Part shown: in pieces, positions 27,389-36,828 of the stretch
Numbering within the stretch: the first letter of the stretch is position 1
Layout of the letters: each line of letters starts with the position of its first letter
Origin: Flagellimonas olearia
GTDB lineage: Bacteria; Bacteroidota; Bacteroidia; Flavobacteriales; Flavobacteriaceae
Length of the DNA: 64,000 nt
Reading direction: 5' to 3'
Assembly (NCBI RefSeq): GCF_009184425.1
Contig: NZ_WELG01000002.1
Coordinates: 1,706,741-1,770,740 of the forward strand
Notes under the pieces: generated by a model
What the model was told of the DNA's origin: nothing
Database searches by the model: none
Seen by the model: the letters and a program-made list of their open reading frames with translations, nothing else
Translations under genes and position numbers: made by a program

Positions 27389-30300
27389 ATGGAGAACATT
27401 ACGTTTTTAAAACTTTGGAATACTATAGTTCGCTATTTTACGGCCACAGTTTTTTTCTTGGTTGTTGGGCTAGTTTCCTCCTTTGGGATGACCCCTAACC
27501 ACATATCTGCCTCTGGAAATACGGACACGATTTCCAATACCCATATAGCCCTACCCTCATCTTGGAATGGACTGGAATGGTTAAATCCGTTTTATGAAAT
27601 ATCTGTGGACCCGGATTGCGATGGTGATGGGGTAACTTGTAAACAGGAAGAACAGGATGGTACGGACCCCAATGATCCCTGTGATTTTGTTTTGGAACAT
27701 CAAGATTGTACACCCTCAACGGCATGGAAGAATTCAGATTGTGATGGAGATGGCGTGACCAACCAAAAAGAAAAGGAAGACGGCACCGATCCATTAAATC
27801 CCTGCGACCTTATATTGGAGCACCAAAACTGTTCTGCTTCCAATGAATGGAAGAACATGGACTGTGATGGGGATGGGGTGACCAATGAAAAAGAGAAAGA
27901 AGATGGTACAGACCCCTTTGACCCCTGTGATCTTATATTGGAGCATCAAAACTGCTCTGCTTCCAATGAATGGAAGAACATGGACTGTGATGGAGATGGG
28001 GTGACCAATGAAAAAGAGAAAGAGGATGGTACAGATCCCTTTGATCCCTGTGATCTTATATTGGAGCACCAAAACTGTTCTCCTTCCGACGAATGGAAGA
28101 ACATGGACTGCGATGGTGATGGGGTGACCAATGAAAAAGAGAAAGAGGATGGCACGGATCCATTTGATCCTTGCGACCTTATATTGGAGCATCAAAACTG
28201 TTCCCCTTCCGATGAATGGAAGAACATGGACTGTGACGGTGATGGGGTGACCAATGAAAAAGAGAAAGAGGATGGTACAGATCCCTTTGATCCTTGTGAT
28301 TTTATTCCGGAACATCAAAATTGTACTCCGTCGGAAGAATGGAAGAACATGGATTGCGATGGTGATGGCGTGACCAACGAGGATGAGAAAGAAGATGGTA
28401 CCGACCCCTTGGACCCTTGTGATTATAACCCTGATCATATCACCTTGCCACAAAGTGGGGATTATTTAACCGCTGACTGTGACGGTGATGGAGTGACGAA
28501 CGAAGATGAAGAGGAAGACGGAACGGACCCTAACGATGCATGTGATTTTGTATTGGATAGCCAGACCGTGGACCCAAGCTCTACATGGAATGCTTCTGAT
28601 TGTGATGGAGATGGCGTGACCAACGAGGATGAGAAAGAAGATGGCACAGACCCATTGGACCCTTGTGATTATAATCCAGAAAGCATCACTTTGGAGCCAT
28701 CTGCAGAATGGAAAGAACTGGATTGCGATGGGGATGGAAACCCGAACGATAAGGATCCCAATCCTTTGGAAGCTACGGCTGTTGATGATTCTGGATCAAC
28801 CCCAGCCTTGACGGAAGTGGCCATAAATATTTTGGAGAATGATGATTATCTCCCTAACAATGATGACAATAATGTTGGTGTTACCAATTTGTCCAGAATT
28901 GGAGGAACTGCGACCGGAGTTGTTTCCTTTGACGCCGACACTGGAATTATGACCTATACCCCTACGGAGTTGGAATCCAATTCTACGGTTACAGTGGTGT
29001 ATCAAGTATGTAATGTATTGCCGGACCCAAATGTTTGTGCTTCGGCTACCGTTACCATTGAAGTGGGTGCCAACACCATTGATGCTGTGGATGACTCCTA
29101 TACTGGAAGCACTTCTGGGGGGGACATCGTTGACAGTGATGTATTGTCCAACGATACCTTGAACGGGGAGCCTGTTACCTTGGCAGAGGTTACTTTGACC
29201 TCGACCCCTACGGACGAACTTACCATCAATGATGATGGCAGCGTGAGCGTGAACCCTGGTACGGCCGAGGGAATTTATACCATCACCTATACCATCTGTG
29301 AAATTGCCAATGTGGAAAACTGCGATACGGCCATGGTCACTGTGGAAGTCGTGGAAGGCATGGCCAACGTCATCGATGCCGTGGATGATTCTTATACTGG
29401 AAATGGGGACATTGTTGATAGTGATGTACTTTCCAACGATACCTTGAACGGAGAGTCGGTTACCTTGGAGGATGTCATTTTGACCTCGACCCCTACGGAC
29501 GAACTTACCATCAATCCCGATGGTAGTGTCACCGTTAACCCCGGTACAGCCGAGGGGATTTATACCATCACCTATACCATCTGTGAGATTGCCAATGTGG
29601 AAAACTGCGATACGGCCATGGTCACTGTGGAAGTCGTGGAAGGCATGGCCAACGTCATCGATGCCGTGGATGATTCTTATACCGGAAATGGGGACATTGT
29701 TGATAGTGATGTACTTTCCAACGATACCTTGAACGGAGAGTCGGTTACCTTGGAGGATGTCATTTTGACCTCGGATCCAACGGATGAGCTCACCATCAAT
29801 GATGATGGCAGCGTGAGCGTGAACCCTGGTACGGCCGAGGGAATTTATACCATCACCTATACCATCTGTGAGATTGCCAATGTGGAAAACTGCGATATGG
29901 CTACAGTTACTGTGGAGGTAACTGAAGGTATGGTCAACGTTATTGATGCCGTGGATGATTTTTATACTGAAGGAACAGAAGGGGGCGCTATTCCAAATGC
30001 CAATGTATTGTTGAACGATAGGCTTGATGGGGGGGAAGTTACCTTGTCAAATGTTATTTTGACTTCAGATCCAACAAACTCACTCACGATCAATGATGAT
30101 GGTACCATAACTGTTGATTCAGGAATTACAGAAGGGGAGTATACCATAGAATATACCATTTGCGAGAGAGACAACCCTGAAAATTGTGACACGGCAACGG
30201 TCACGGTAATCATAGAGGAAATAGAAGTGAACCAGATGGTGACGCCAAACGGAGACTTAAAAAATGATTTCCTATTTATCCGTGGGGTGAGCAAGATAAA

Positions 30301-30517
30301 GTCGAGCACATTGCAGATTTTCAATAGATGGGGTGTAGCGGTCTATGAAGGCAAAAACTATGATAATGTGAGGAATGTTTTTGACGGTCGTTCCAGAGGA
30401 AGGTCCTCATTGAGTGTGAACGACTATCTTCCGGCCGGGGTATATTTTTATATCTTTAATTATGAAACCGAAAAAGGAAGTTTCACGGACACCGATTACA
30501 TTTATATAAGCAGGTAA
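27389..30517 (+). CDS. Large secreted repeat protein with T9SS type B C-terminal domain
   Basis: 1042 residues. A hydrophobic export signal lies in residues 1-35. From residue 76 there are nine 41-residue repeats plus a partial tenth, each starting DCDGDGVTN (thrombospondin-3-like, Ca2+-binding pattern) and carrying extra cysteines. After one Ig-like segment come four Ig/cadherin-like repeats of 95-98 residues (VDDSYTG...SNDTLNG...CDTAMVTVEV) from residue 564. The last ~95 residues (VTPNGDLKNDFLFI, FNRWGVAVYEG, AGVYFYIFNY) form the gliding-motility-associated C-terminal (CHU_C) domain, the T9SS type B export signal. It should be exported and displayed on or released from the surface. It heads a tight operon with a PorP/SprF gene 13 bp on. 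Confidence 0.9.
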   Translation: MENITFLKLWNTIVRYFTATVFFLVVGLVSSFGMTPNHISASGNTDTISNTHIALPSSWNGLEWLNPFYEISVDPDCDGDGVTCKQEEQDGTDPNDPCDFVLEHQDCTPSTAWKNSDCDGDGVTNQKEKEDGTDPLNPCDLILEHQNCSASNEWKNMDCDGDGVTNEKEKEDGTDPFDPCDLILEHQNCSASNEWKNMDCDGDGVTNEKEKEDGTDPFDPCDLILEHQNCSPSDEWKNMDCDGDGVTNEKEKEDGTDPFDPCDLILEHQNCSPSDEWKNMDCDGDGVTNEKEKEDGTDPFDPCDFIPEHQNCTPSEEWKNMDCDGDGVTNEDEKEDGTDPLDPCDYNPDHITLPQSGDYLTADCDGDGVTNEDEEEDGTDPNDACDFVLDSQTVDPSSTWNASDCDGDGVTNEDEKEDGTDPLDPCDYNPESITLEPSAEWKELDCDGDGNPNDKDPNPLEATAVDDSGSTPALTEVAINILENDDYLPNNDDNNVGVTNLSRIGGTATGVVSFDADTGIMTYTPTELESNSTVTVVYQVCNVLPDPNVCASATVTIEVGANTIDAVDDSYTGSTSGGDIVDSDVLSNDTLNGEPVTLAEVTLTSTPTDELTINDDGSVSVNPGTAEGIYTITYTICEIANVENCDTAMVTVEVVEGMANVIDAVDDSYTGNGDIVDSDVLSNDTLNGESVTLEDVILTSTPTDELTINPDGSVTVNPGTAEGIYTITYTICEIANVENCDTAMVTVEVVEGMANVIDAVDDSYTGNGDIVDSDVLSNDTLNGESVTLEDVILTSDPTDELTINDDGSVSVNPGTAEGIYTITYTICEIANVENCDMATVTVEVTEGMVNVIDAVDDFYTEGTEGGAIPNANVLLNDRLDGGEVTLSNVILTSDPTNSLTINDDGTITVDSGITEGEYTIEYTICERDNPENCDTATVTVIIEEIEVNQMVTPNGDLKNDFLFIRGVSKIKSSTLQIFNRWGVAVYEGKNYDNVRNVFDGRSRGRSSLSVNDYLPAGVYFYIFNYETEKGSFTDTDYIYISR
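27614..28756 (+). repeat. Nine exact-length 123-bp repeats plus a partial tenth (DCDGDG units)
   Basis: Unit starts fall exactly every 123 bp from 27614 to 28721. Units 3-5 are nearly identical; units 7-9 diverge in the second half and lose one cysteine. All are in frame with the secreted protein at 27389. Confidence 0.95.
29078..30222 (+). repeat. Four tandem 282-294-bp Ig-like repeats
   Basis: Units begin near 29078, 29372, 29656 and 29941. The second and third are 285 bp and nearly identical at the nucleotide level, suggesting recent duplication or gene conversion; the fourth is diverged. Confidence 0.88.
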
Positions 30518-30530
30518 CAATAGTGATAGA

Positions 30531-31478
30531 ATGATAAAGAAACATTTTTTAGTTCCGTTTGTTGTATTGGGAATGATGTCCATGGGGCTGTTTGCCCAGC
30601 AAGATGCGCAGTATACACAATACATGTTCAATACCTTGAGCGTAAATCCCGCTTATGCAGGATCTAGGGGGCAATTGAGTTTTGCCGGACTATACCGTTC
30701 GCAATGGGTAGGTCTGGACGGTGCCCCCGAAACGTTTACCCTTAATCTCCATTCCCCTATCCGAAATAGCAGACTGGGTTATGGGGTTTCCATTGTCAAT
30801 GACAATATTGGGGATGGTGTGGTACAGGAAACCTATTTGGACGCCGTGATTTCATATACCATTGAAGTGGCCCGGGATGCAAAACTTTCCTTTGGATTAA
30901 AGGCAGGTGGAAACATGCTAAGTCTGGATTTCAACGGGCTTCGGAACTTTGATCAGGAAGTGGTCAGCCAGGACAATATCGACAATAAGTTCAATCCCAA
31001 TTTTGGATTGGGACTGTATTATCACACCGATAAATTCTATGCCGGGGTATCAGCTCCCAACATTTTGGAGAGCGAGTATTTTGACAACGATAATGATGAT
31101 AACTCGGTGAACTTTTTGTCCGCGGAGCGAATCAATTTCTATTTTATAACAGGCTATGTTTTTGATGTGGGGGCCGATTTACAATTTAAGCCCGCACTGC
31201 TTACGAAAGCAGTGGGTGGTGCCCCTTTACAGGTAGATTTGTCTGCCAACTTTCTGTATGCCGAGAAGTTCAGTTTTGGAGCAGCCTATCGTTTGGATGC
31301 GGCAGTAAGTGCTTTGGCAGGATTTCAGGTCACAGATCAGATAATGGTGGGCTTGGCCTATGATAGGGAGGTGACCGAATTGGGAGGAACCCAGTTCAAT
31401 GATGGTTCATTTGAGATTTTCTTGAGATTGGAATTGCTCAAATCGTTCCAAAGAACCGTTTCACCAAGATTCTTTTAA
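30531..31478 (+). CDS. PorP/SprF family type IX secretion outer-membrane protein
   Basis: 315 residues. A signal peptide ending near LFAQ is followed by the family start QQDAQYTQYMFNTLSVNPAY, then beta-strands of an outer-membrane barrel ending with an aromatic Phe (SPRFF). SprF-type proteins are needed for export or surface attachment of specific T9SS type B cargo and usually lie next to it. The cargo here is probably the protein at 27389. It is about as long as, and similar to, the second PorP/SprF at 38874. Confidence 0.92.
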   Translation: MIKKHFLVPFVVLGMMSMGLFAQQDAQYTQYMFNTLSVNPAYAGSRGQLSFAGLYRSQWVGLDGAPETFTLNLHSPIRNSRLGYGVSIVNDNIGDGVVQETYLDAVISYTIEVARDAKLSFGLKAGGNMLSLDFNGLRNFDQEVVSQDNIDNKFNPNFGLGLYYHTDKFYAGVSAPNILESEYFDNDNDDNSVNFLSAERINFYFITGYVFDVGADLQFKPALLTKAVGGAPLQVDLSANFLYAEKFSFGAAYRLDAAVSALAGFQVTDQIMVGLAYDREVTELGGTQFNDGSFEIFLRLELLKSFQRTVSPRFF

Positions 31479-31488
31479 ATAGGTTAGG

Positions 31489-33435
31489 ATGCTAAAAAGA
31501 ATACTTATACTTCTCATTGTGGTTTCAGGATGTGTCACAAACATGATGGCACAAGACAGTATTCCCGATAAACAGCAGGCCAAACGAAAGGCCAAGGCAG
31601 ACCAACGTTATGAAGAATATTCATTTAGTCCGGCCATTGATATTTACAAAAAGGTACTGGATAAGGGATACGTATCCTCAGATTTGCTAAAGCGTCTTGG
31701 AAACGCCTATTATTTTAATGCCAAGTATGAGGAAGCCGCCAATATCTATCAAAAATTGGACGAGACCTACCCTGATGAGATGGAGGTGGACTATATCTTC
31801 AGATATGCCCAGAGTTTAAAATCTTTGGGAAATTATGACGGAGCCACAAAATTGATGGAAAGGTTCAAGACCATGACCGCTGTTAATATTGATTTTGATG
31901 AGGATTATCTGGCCAAGATTGAGAAAAATTCAGGAAGATACACGGTAAAACCTTTTGATTATAATAGCAAGTACTCGGATTTCGCGGCTTCTTATTATGA
32001 GAAGGGACTCATTTTCGCCTCGGATAGGGATACGGGTAACCTGGCTCGATATAGGCATACATGGAATTCAAAGGATTTCTTGGATTTATACAAGGTCAAT
32101 GCCGATAGTGTTTCCAATGACAGGGTGGTAAAGCTTGAAGGGGATGTGAACACCCGGCTTCATGAATCCACTTCGGTAGTGAACAAGGATGGGACCATTA
32201 TGTACTTTACCCGAAATAACTTTTTTGATGGGAAAAAGAAAAAAGATGAAGAGGGTATCATCCGTTTAAAGATCTACAGTGCAGAGCGGGTCAATGGGGT
32301 TTGGACGAACATCACCGAACTTCCGTTCAACAATGATTCCTATTCTGTGGCCCATCCTATGTTGAGCCCAGATGGTAAAAAACTCTATTTTGTTTCCGAC
32401 ATGCCGGGAAGTGTTGGACAATCGGATATTTTCATGACAGAAATTATTGGTGATGGCACCTATGGGCCAATCATCAACCTAGGGAAAAACATCAATACCA
32501 TTGGGAGGGAAACCTTTCCGTTCATAACAAAGGACGGGGTGTTGTATTTCTCATCGGATGGACATCAAGGTTTGGGTGGACTTGACGTCTTTGCCACAAA
32601 AATCACCTATAACGATTATGATCAACCAGTGGTCAACGTGGGGAGACCCATTAACAGCCCTCTGGACGATTTCTCTTTTATTTTCAATTCAGAGGATAAG
32701 ACAGGCTATTTTTCTTCCAATAGGGAAGGGGGCATGGGAGAAGACGATATCTATGGTTTTGTGGAGAACGAACCTTTGGTTTTGGACTGCATACAAGAGG
32801 TGTCGGGAACCGTTCGAGATCGTATATCCAATGAAGTGTTGGCAGGTGCCACGGTAAAGGTCATTGATGAGGAAAATAGGGAGGTATCGTCCACAATAAC
32901 CGATTCCAAAGGCAATTATGTTTTGCAGTTGGATTGCTCCAAAGGGAATTTTGTAAGGGCATCCCGAGACGGATATGTACCCGCTGAAGAATATTTTAAT
33001 AAGTCGGATGGAAAGCCCAGAATTATTGACTTTTATCTGGAACGTGATGTGGTAACGGGTGGATTTGGTGATGATTTGGCCAAACTACTTCAGTTGAGCA
33101 CCATCTATTTTGATTTGAACAAGTTCAATATCCGTCCCGATGCGGAGATTGAAATTCAGAAAGTGATTGTGGCCATGGAAAAATATCCAAGCTTAAAAAT
33201 CAAGGTCAATTCTCATACCGATAGCCGTGGAAACGATGCCTATAACCTTTGGTTATCGCAAAAAAGAGCAGAGTCAACAGTCAAATACATGATTTCCAAA
33301 GGAATATCTGCAGATAGGTTACAGGGAGAAGGTTTTGGTGAGTCCAGACTGGTAAATGAATGTTTCAATGGAGTTCAATGCTCCAAGGAACAGCACCAAC
33401 TGAACCGTAGATCCGAGTTCATCATATTTGAATGA
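31489..33435 (+). CDS. OmpA-family protein with TPR, PD40 and CarboxypepD-regulatory-like domains (PorE-like)
   Basis: 648 residues. A lipoprotein-like or signal start (VVSGCVTNMMAQD) is followed by TPR-like helices (about 30-130). Beta-propeller PD40 repeats (about 165-430) include HPMLSPDGKKLYFVSDMPG, FITKDGVLYFSSDGH and GYFSSNREGGMGEDDIYG. A CarboxypepD_reg-like Ig domain covers about 435-520, and a C-terminal OmpA peptidoglycan-binding domain (STIYFDLNKFNIRPDA, NSHTDSRGNDAYN, LSQKRAESTVKYM) ends the protein. This layout matches PorE-type T9SS accessory proteins that tie the secretion complex to peptidoglycan. It closes the first surface operon, 10 bp after the PorP/SprF gene. Confidence 0.9.
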   Translation: MLKRILILLIVVSGCVTNMMAQDSIPDKQQAKRKAKADQRYEEYSFSPAIDIYKKVLDKGYVSSDLLKRLGNAYYFNAKYEEAANIYQKLDETYPDEMEVDYIFRYAQSLKSLGNYDGATKLMERFKTMTAVNIDFDEDYLAKIEKNSGRYTVKPFDYNSKYSDFAASYYEKGLIFASDRDTGNLARYRHTWNSKDFLDLYKVNADSVSNDRVVKLEGDVNTRLHESTSVVNKDGTIMYFTRNNFFDGKKKKDEEGIIRLKIYSAERVNGVWTNITELPFNNDSYSVAHPMLSPDGKKLYFVSDMPGSVGQSDIFMTEIIGDGTYGPIINLGKNINTIGRETFPFITKDGVLYFSSDGHQGLGGLDVFATKITYNDYDQPVVNVGRPINSPLDDFSFIFNSEDKTGYFSSNREGGMGEDDIYGFVENEPLVLDCIQEVSGTVRDRISNEVLAGATVKVIDEENREVSSTITDSKGNYVLQLDCSKGNFVRASRDGYVPAEEYFNKSDGKPRIIDFYLERDVVTGGFGDDLAKLLQLSTIYFDLNKFNIRPDAEIEIQKVIVAMEKYPSLKIKVNSHTDSRGNDAYNLWLSQKRAESTVKYMISKGISADRLQGEGFGESRLVNECFNGVQCSKEQHQLNRRSEFIIFE

Positions 33436-33472
33436 TACTAGCTTAACCGCATTCCAAGTTTCAATATCATAA

Positions 33473-33508
33473 AAACTTCCCTTATTAATCAAGGGAAGTT
33501 TTTTTTTG
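33473..33508 (+). terminator. Intrinsic terminator of the first surface operon
   Basis: AAACTTCCCTT (33473-33483) pairs with AAGGGAAGTTT (33491-33501) and is followed by a T-run. The A-rich left arm could also function in reverse. Confidence 0.92.
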
Positions 33509-33925
33509 AAGGCCATCTTATTCGGGCGCGGGTACTTTCTCCCTATGTAAGGAAGTCATGACCCTGTTTTTAGGTTTGTTCCTTTTTCCTTTACTCCTTT
33601 CTTCTTTTAAGAACATGAAAGAGGTTTCTTACAATTTTGTTAACATTTTCAAGGTGTCTTTTTGAAGGCTTGGCAAACCATTGATATTGCTGGTTTTATC
33701 GATAAACAGCCTTTGAAAATAGCAGGGAATTTACGCAATCACCTCAAAAAAATAAGACTATACCGTTGGATTCATGGTATACACAACAAATATTTTCACC
33801 CCCTATTAGTAAAGGTAATTTTGTAGCATGTAATAGAATTCAGGTGTTGGATTGAATAGGAAAACACTGGAAATCGAACAACAAATCACAAAAACACAAT
33901 ACGACCCTCAACTAATAATAACCCC
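33509..33925. other. 417-bp intergenic region with promoter for the second surface operon
   Basis: No supported gene. TAATTTTG at 33816-33823 matches the -7 element, about 100 bp before the next start. No good -33 was found. An inverted repeat TATACC (33759-33764)/GGTATA (33776-33781) lies about 35 bp upstream of it and may be a regulator site. The rest is AT-rich and featureless to me. Confidence 0.55.
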
Positions 33926-36826
33926 ATGAAAAAGAGCGTATTATTCTTATTCTTGCTGCTTGTTACAGGAATTGCCTTTTCTCAAACCACGGTTACTTTA
34001 CAAGACCAATGCGATTGTGAAGTATTATCTGGAACCGATGTCTCCAGTCCAGGAGCGCTTGTTCCCAGTGGTGCGGATACAGGTGACATTTATGTGAATA
34101 CCAATACTGGAACCATTTATTTTTGGGATGGGAATTCGTGGGAACTCACAGCTACGGATGACCAGCAACTTACCGGTTTCACTTTTAACGATGCGACCAA
34201 TACGTTGACATTGACATTGGAAAATGGGGGGAGTGTCAATGTTGATTTAAGCAGTTTGAGTGATAGTTTTACGGATACCAATACTACAATTGTTTCTTTT
34301 GGGATTGATGGAACCAACACCAATTTGGTGATAACAGATTCTGATACCAATACTTATGCTGTCTCACTGGCAGATATTGCAGCCTTGATTGATACAGACA
34401 ACCAGACCTTATCGGAGGTACTTTCCGAGGGCAACAGTGCCGGCACATCCATCACGAACGTGACGGACCCAACGAACGCACAGGACGCCGCCACGAAGAA
34501 CTATGTGGACTCACAGATCACGGCCAACGCTGCCGATGGTTCCGAGACCATCGTGAACGCCGGAACTGACATCAGCGTGAGCGGGAGCGGCACCAGCGGT
34601 GACCCCTACATTGTGAACAGCACCTTCACCGAAGTGGACGGCAGTGTTACCAACGAGGTGAACACCCGTTTCGAGGTGAGCGGGGCGAACCTTGAGATAG
34701 AGGATGGCAACGGAACCCTCCAGGTACCCTTGGCGAATTTGGGCAGTGACGACCAGACCTTATCGGAGGTACTCTCCGAGGGCAACAGTGCCGGCACTTC
34801 CATCACCAATGTGACGGACCCGACCAATGCACAGGACGCCGCCACGAAGAACTATGTGGACTCACAGATCACGGCCAACGCGGCCGATGGTTCGGAGACC
34901 ATCGTCAACGCAGGTACGGACATCAGCGTGAGCGGAAGCGGCACCAGCGGTGACCCTTACATTGTGAACAGCACCTTCACTGAGGTTGACGGTAGCATCA
35001 CCAACGAGGTGAACACCCGTTTCGAGGTGAGCGGAGCGAACCTTGAGATAGAGGATGGCAACGGTACCCTCCAGGTACCCTTGGCGAACTTGGGCAGTGA
35101 CGACCAGACCTTATCGGAGGTACTCTCCGAGGGCAACAGCGCGGGTACTTCCATCACCAATGTGACGGACCCGACCAACGCCCAGGATGCCGCCACGAAG
35201 AACTATGTGGACTCACAGATCACGGCCAACGCGGCCGATGGTTCGGAGACCATCGTCAACGGAGGCACGGACATCAGCGTGAGCGGAAGCGGCACCAGCG
35301 GCGACCCTTATGTGGTGAACAGTACCTTCACCGAAGTGGACGGGAGCATCACCAACGAGGTGAACACCCGTTTCGAGGTGAGCGGAGCGAACCTTGAGAT
35401 AGAGGATGGCAACGGTACCCTCCAGGTGCCATTGGCGGACATAGGCAGTGACGACCAGACCTTATCGGAGGTACTTTCCGAGGGCAACAGCGCGGGAACC
35501 TCGATTACCAATGTTACGGACCCGACCAATGCACAGGACGCCGCCACGAAGAACTATGTGGACTCACAGATCACGGCCAATGCGGCCGATGGTTCGGAGA
35601 CCATCGTGAATGCCGGAACGGACATCAGCGTGAGCGGGAGCGGTACCAGTGGTGACCCCTATATCGTGAACAGCACCTTCACCGAAGTGGACGGCAGTGT
35701 TACCAACGAGGTGAACACCCGTTTCGAGGTGAGCGGAGCGAACCTTGAGATAGAGGATGGCAACGGTACCCTCCAGGTACCCTTGGCGAACTTGGGCAGT
35801 GACGACCAGACCTTATCGGAGGTACTCTCCGAGGGCAACAGCGCCGGTACATCCATCACCAATGTGACGGACCCGACCAATGCACAGGACGCCGCCACGA
35901 AGAACTATGTTGACTCACAGATCACGGCCAACGCGGCCGATGGTTCGGAGACCATCGTCAACGCCGGCACGGACATCAGCGTGAGCGGAAGCGGCACCAG
36001 CGGTGACCCCTATGTAGTGAACAGCACCTTTGCGGAGGTTGACGGTAGCATCACCAACGAGATACAGGATTTGGCCAGCGTACTAGGCGAGGGCAACAGC
36101 GCGGGAACCTCGATTACCAATGTTACGGACCCGACCAATGCACAGGACGCCGCCACGAAGAACTATGTGGACTCACAGATCACGGCCAACGCGGCCGATG
36201 GTTCGGAGACCATCGTCAACGCCGGCACGGACATCAGCGTGAGCGGAAGCGGCACCAGCGGCGACCCCTATATCGTGAACAGCACCTTCACCGAAGTGGA
36301 CGGGAGCATCACCAACGAGGTGAACACCCGTTTCGAGGTGAGCGGAGCGAACCTTGAGATAGAGGACAGTAATGGAACCCTTCAGGTAGCTTTGGCAGAT
36401 ATCAATATTGATCAAACTGCTTCAGATGTTGATTTGGACACATCGGTTGATTCAGATGGTGATGGTAGTTCAGAGACCACGGTTGAGGGAGCCATTCAGG
36501 CAATGTCGCCCATTGTATCCAAAGCGGCTCGGATTTTTTATCCACCTTCTATCGCAGTTGATGCTTCAACAAACGGAATCGGTAGAACAATAAACCTATA
36601 TGATCAATATGTTGCACAGTTTGGTACTCCTGCAGTGGCAAGTTTAGGGGCTCCTGCGGCAATACCTACCTATGCTGCAACGGATCTATATTATTATGTG
36701 ACCTATGCAGATCCAGCTGTGTTTGACAATATGAGTATTGATGCCAGTGGTGAACTTACCTATGATATTGTTGGCCAACCATCAGACTATAATGCATTGA
36801 TCAACGTGGTGTTTGTTGTAAAATAA
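33926..36826 (+). CDS. Secreted fibre-like protein with near-identical 117-residue repeats
   Basis: 966 residues. Signal peptide MKKSVLFLFLLLVTGIAFSQ; an N-terminal segment with GDIYVNTNTGTIYFWDGNSW, as in many Bacteroidota tail-fibre-like proteins; then a six-unit repeat array (residues about 158-828). Each unit contains TDPTNAQDAATKNYVDSQIT, resembling the shaft and head-attachment repeats of phage tail fibres, and ends with LEIEDGNGTLQVPLA. A distinct ~140-residue C-terminus (SKAARIFYPPSIAVD...YDIVGQPSDYNALI) follows. There is no T9SS sorting domain of its own. The repeats are visibly richer in G+C than the two ends of the gene and than neighbours. It begins a three-gene operon (2-bp gaps) with a T9SS type B protein and PorP/SprF. 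Function unknown; a trimeric surface fibre is my inference. Confidence 0.8.
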   Translation: MKKSVLFLFLLLVTGIAFSQTTVTLQDQCDCEVLSGTDVSSPGALVPSGADTGDIYVNTNTGTIYFWDGNSWELTATDDQQLTGFTFNDATNTLTLTLENGGSVNVDLSSLSDSFTDTNTTIVSFGIDGTNTNLVITDSDTNTYAVSLADIAALIDTDNQTLSEVLSEGNSAGTSITNVTDPTNAQDAATKNYVDSQITANAADGSETIVNAGTDISVSGSGTSGDPYIVNSTFTEVDGSVTNEVNTRFEVSGANLEIEDGNGTLQVPLANLGSDDQTLSEVLSEGNSAGTSITNVTDPTNAQDAATKNYVDSQITANAADGSETIVNAGTDISVSGSGTSGDPYIVNSTFTEVDGSITNEVNTRFEVSGANLEIEDGNGTLQVPLANLGSDDQTLSEVLSEGNSAGTSITNVTDPTNAQDAATKNYVDSQITANAADGSETIVNGGTDISVSGSGTSGDPYVVNSTFTEVDGSITNEVNTRFEVSGANLEIEDGNGTLQVPLADIGSDDQTLSEVLSEGNSAGTSITNVTDPTNAQDAATKNYVDSQITANAADGSETIVNAGTDISVSGSGTSGDPYIVNSTFTEVDGSVTNEVNTRFEVSGANLEIEDGNGTLQVPLANLGSDDQTLSEVLSEGNSAGTSITNVTDPTNAQDAATKNYVDSQITANAADGSETIVNAGTDISVSGSGTSGDPYVVNSTFAEVDGSITNEIQDLASVLGEGNSAGTSITNVTDPTNAQDAATKNYVDSQITANAADGSETIVNAGTDISVSGSGTSGDPYIVNSTFTEVDGSITNEVNTRFEVSGANLEIEDSNGTLQVALADINIDQTASDVDLDTSVDSDGDGSSETTVEGAIQAMSPIVSKAARIFYPPSIAVDASTNGIGRTINLYDQYVAQFGTPAVASLGAPAAIPTYAATDLYYYVTYADPAVFDNMSIDASGELTYDIVGQPSDYNALINVVFVVK
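34397..36409 (+). repeat. Six-unit 351-bp in-frame tandem repeat array (one unit shortened)
   Basis: Unit starts are 34397, 34748, 35099, 35450, 35801 and 36059. All are 351 bp apart except the fifth, which is 258 bp, lacking 93 bp (31 codons) of the V-N-T-R-F-E-V to L-G-S part. Units differ mostly at synonymous positions, so purifying selection or gene conversion is acting. Confidence 0.95.
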
Positions 36827-36828
36827 GA

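Noticed and set aside
33615-33665. Short ORF (16 codons) in the intergenic region before the fibre gene
   Set aside because: Too short, no SD or promoter directly before it, no similarity.
34397-36409. Possible CRISPR-like or phage origin of the repeat array
   Set aside because: Units are long, contiguous and in frame, without unique spacers; no cas or phage structural genes are nearby. The tail-fibre likeness is of the protein repeat only.
34606-36415. Antisense ORFs of about 79-80 codons recurring every 351 bp
   Set aside because: They are shadows of the tandem repeats in the plus-strand gene; they recur with the unit length and have no start signals or family resemblance.
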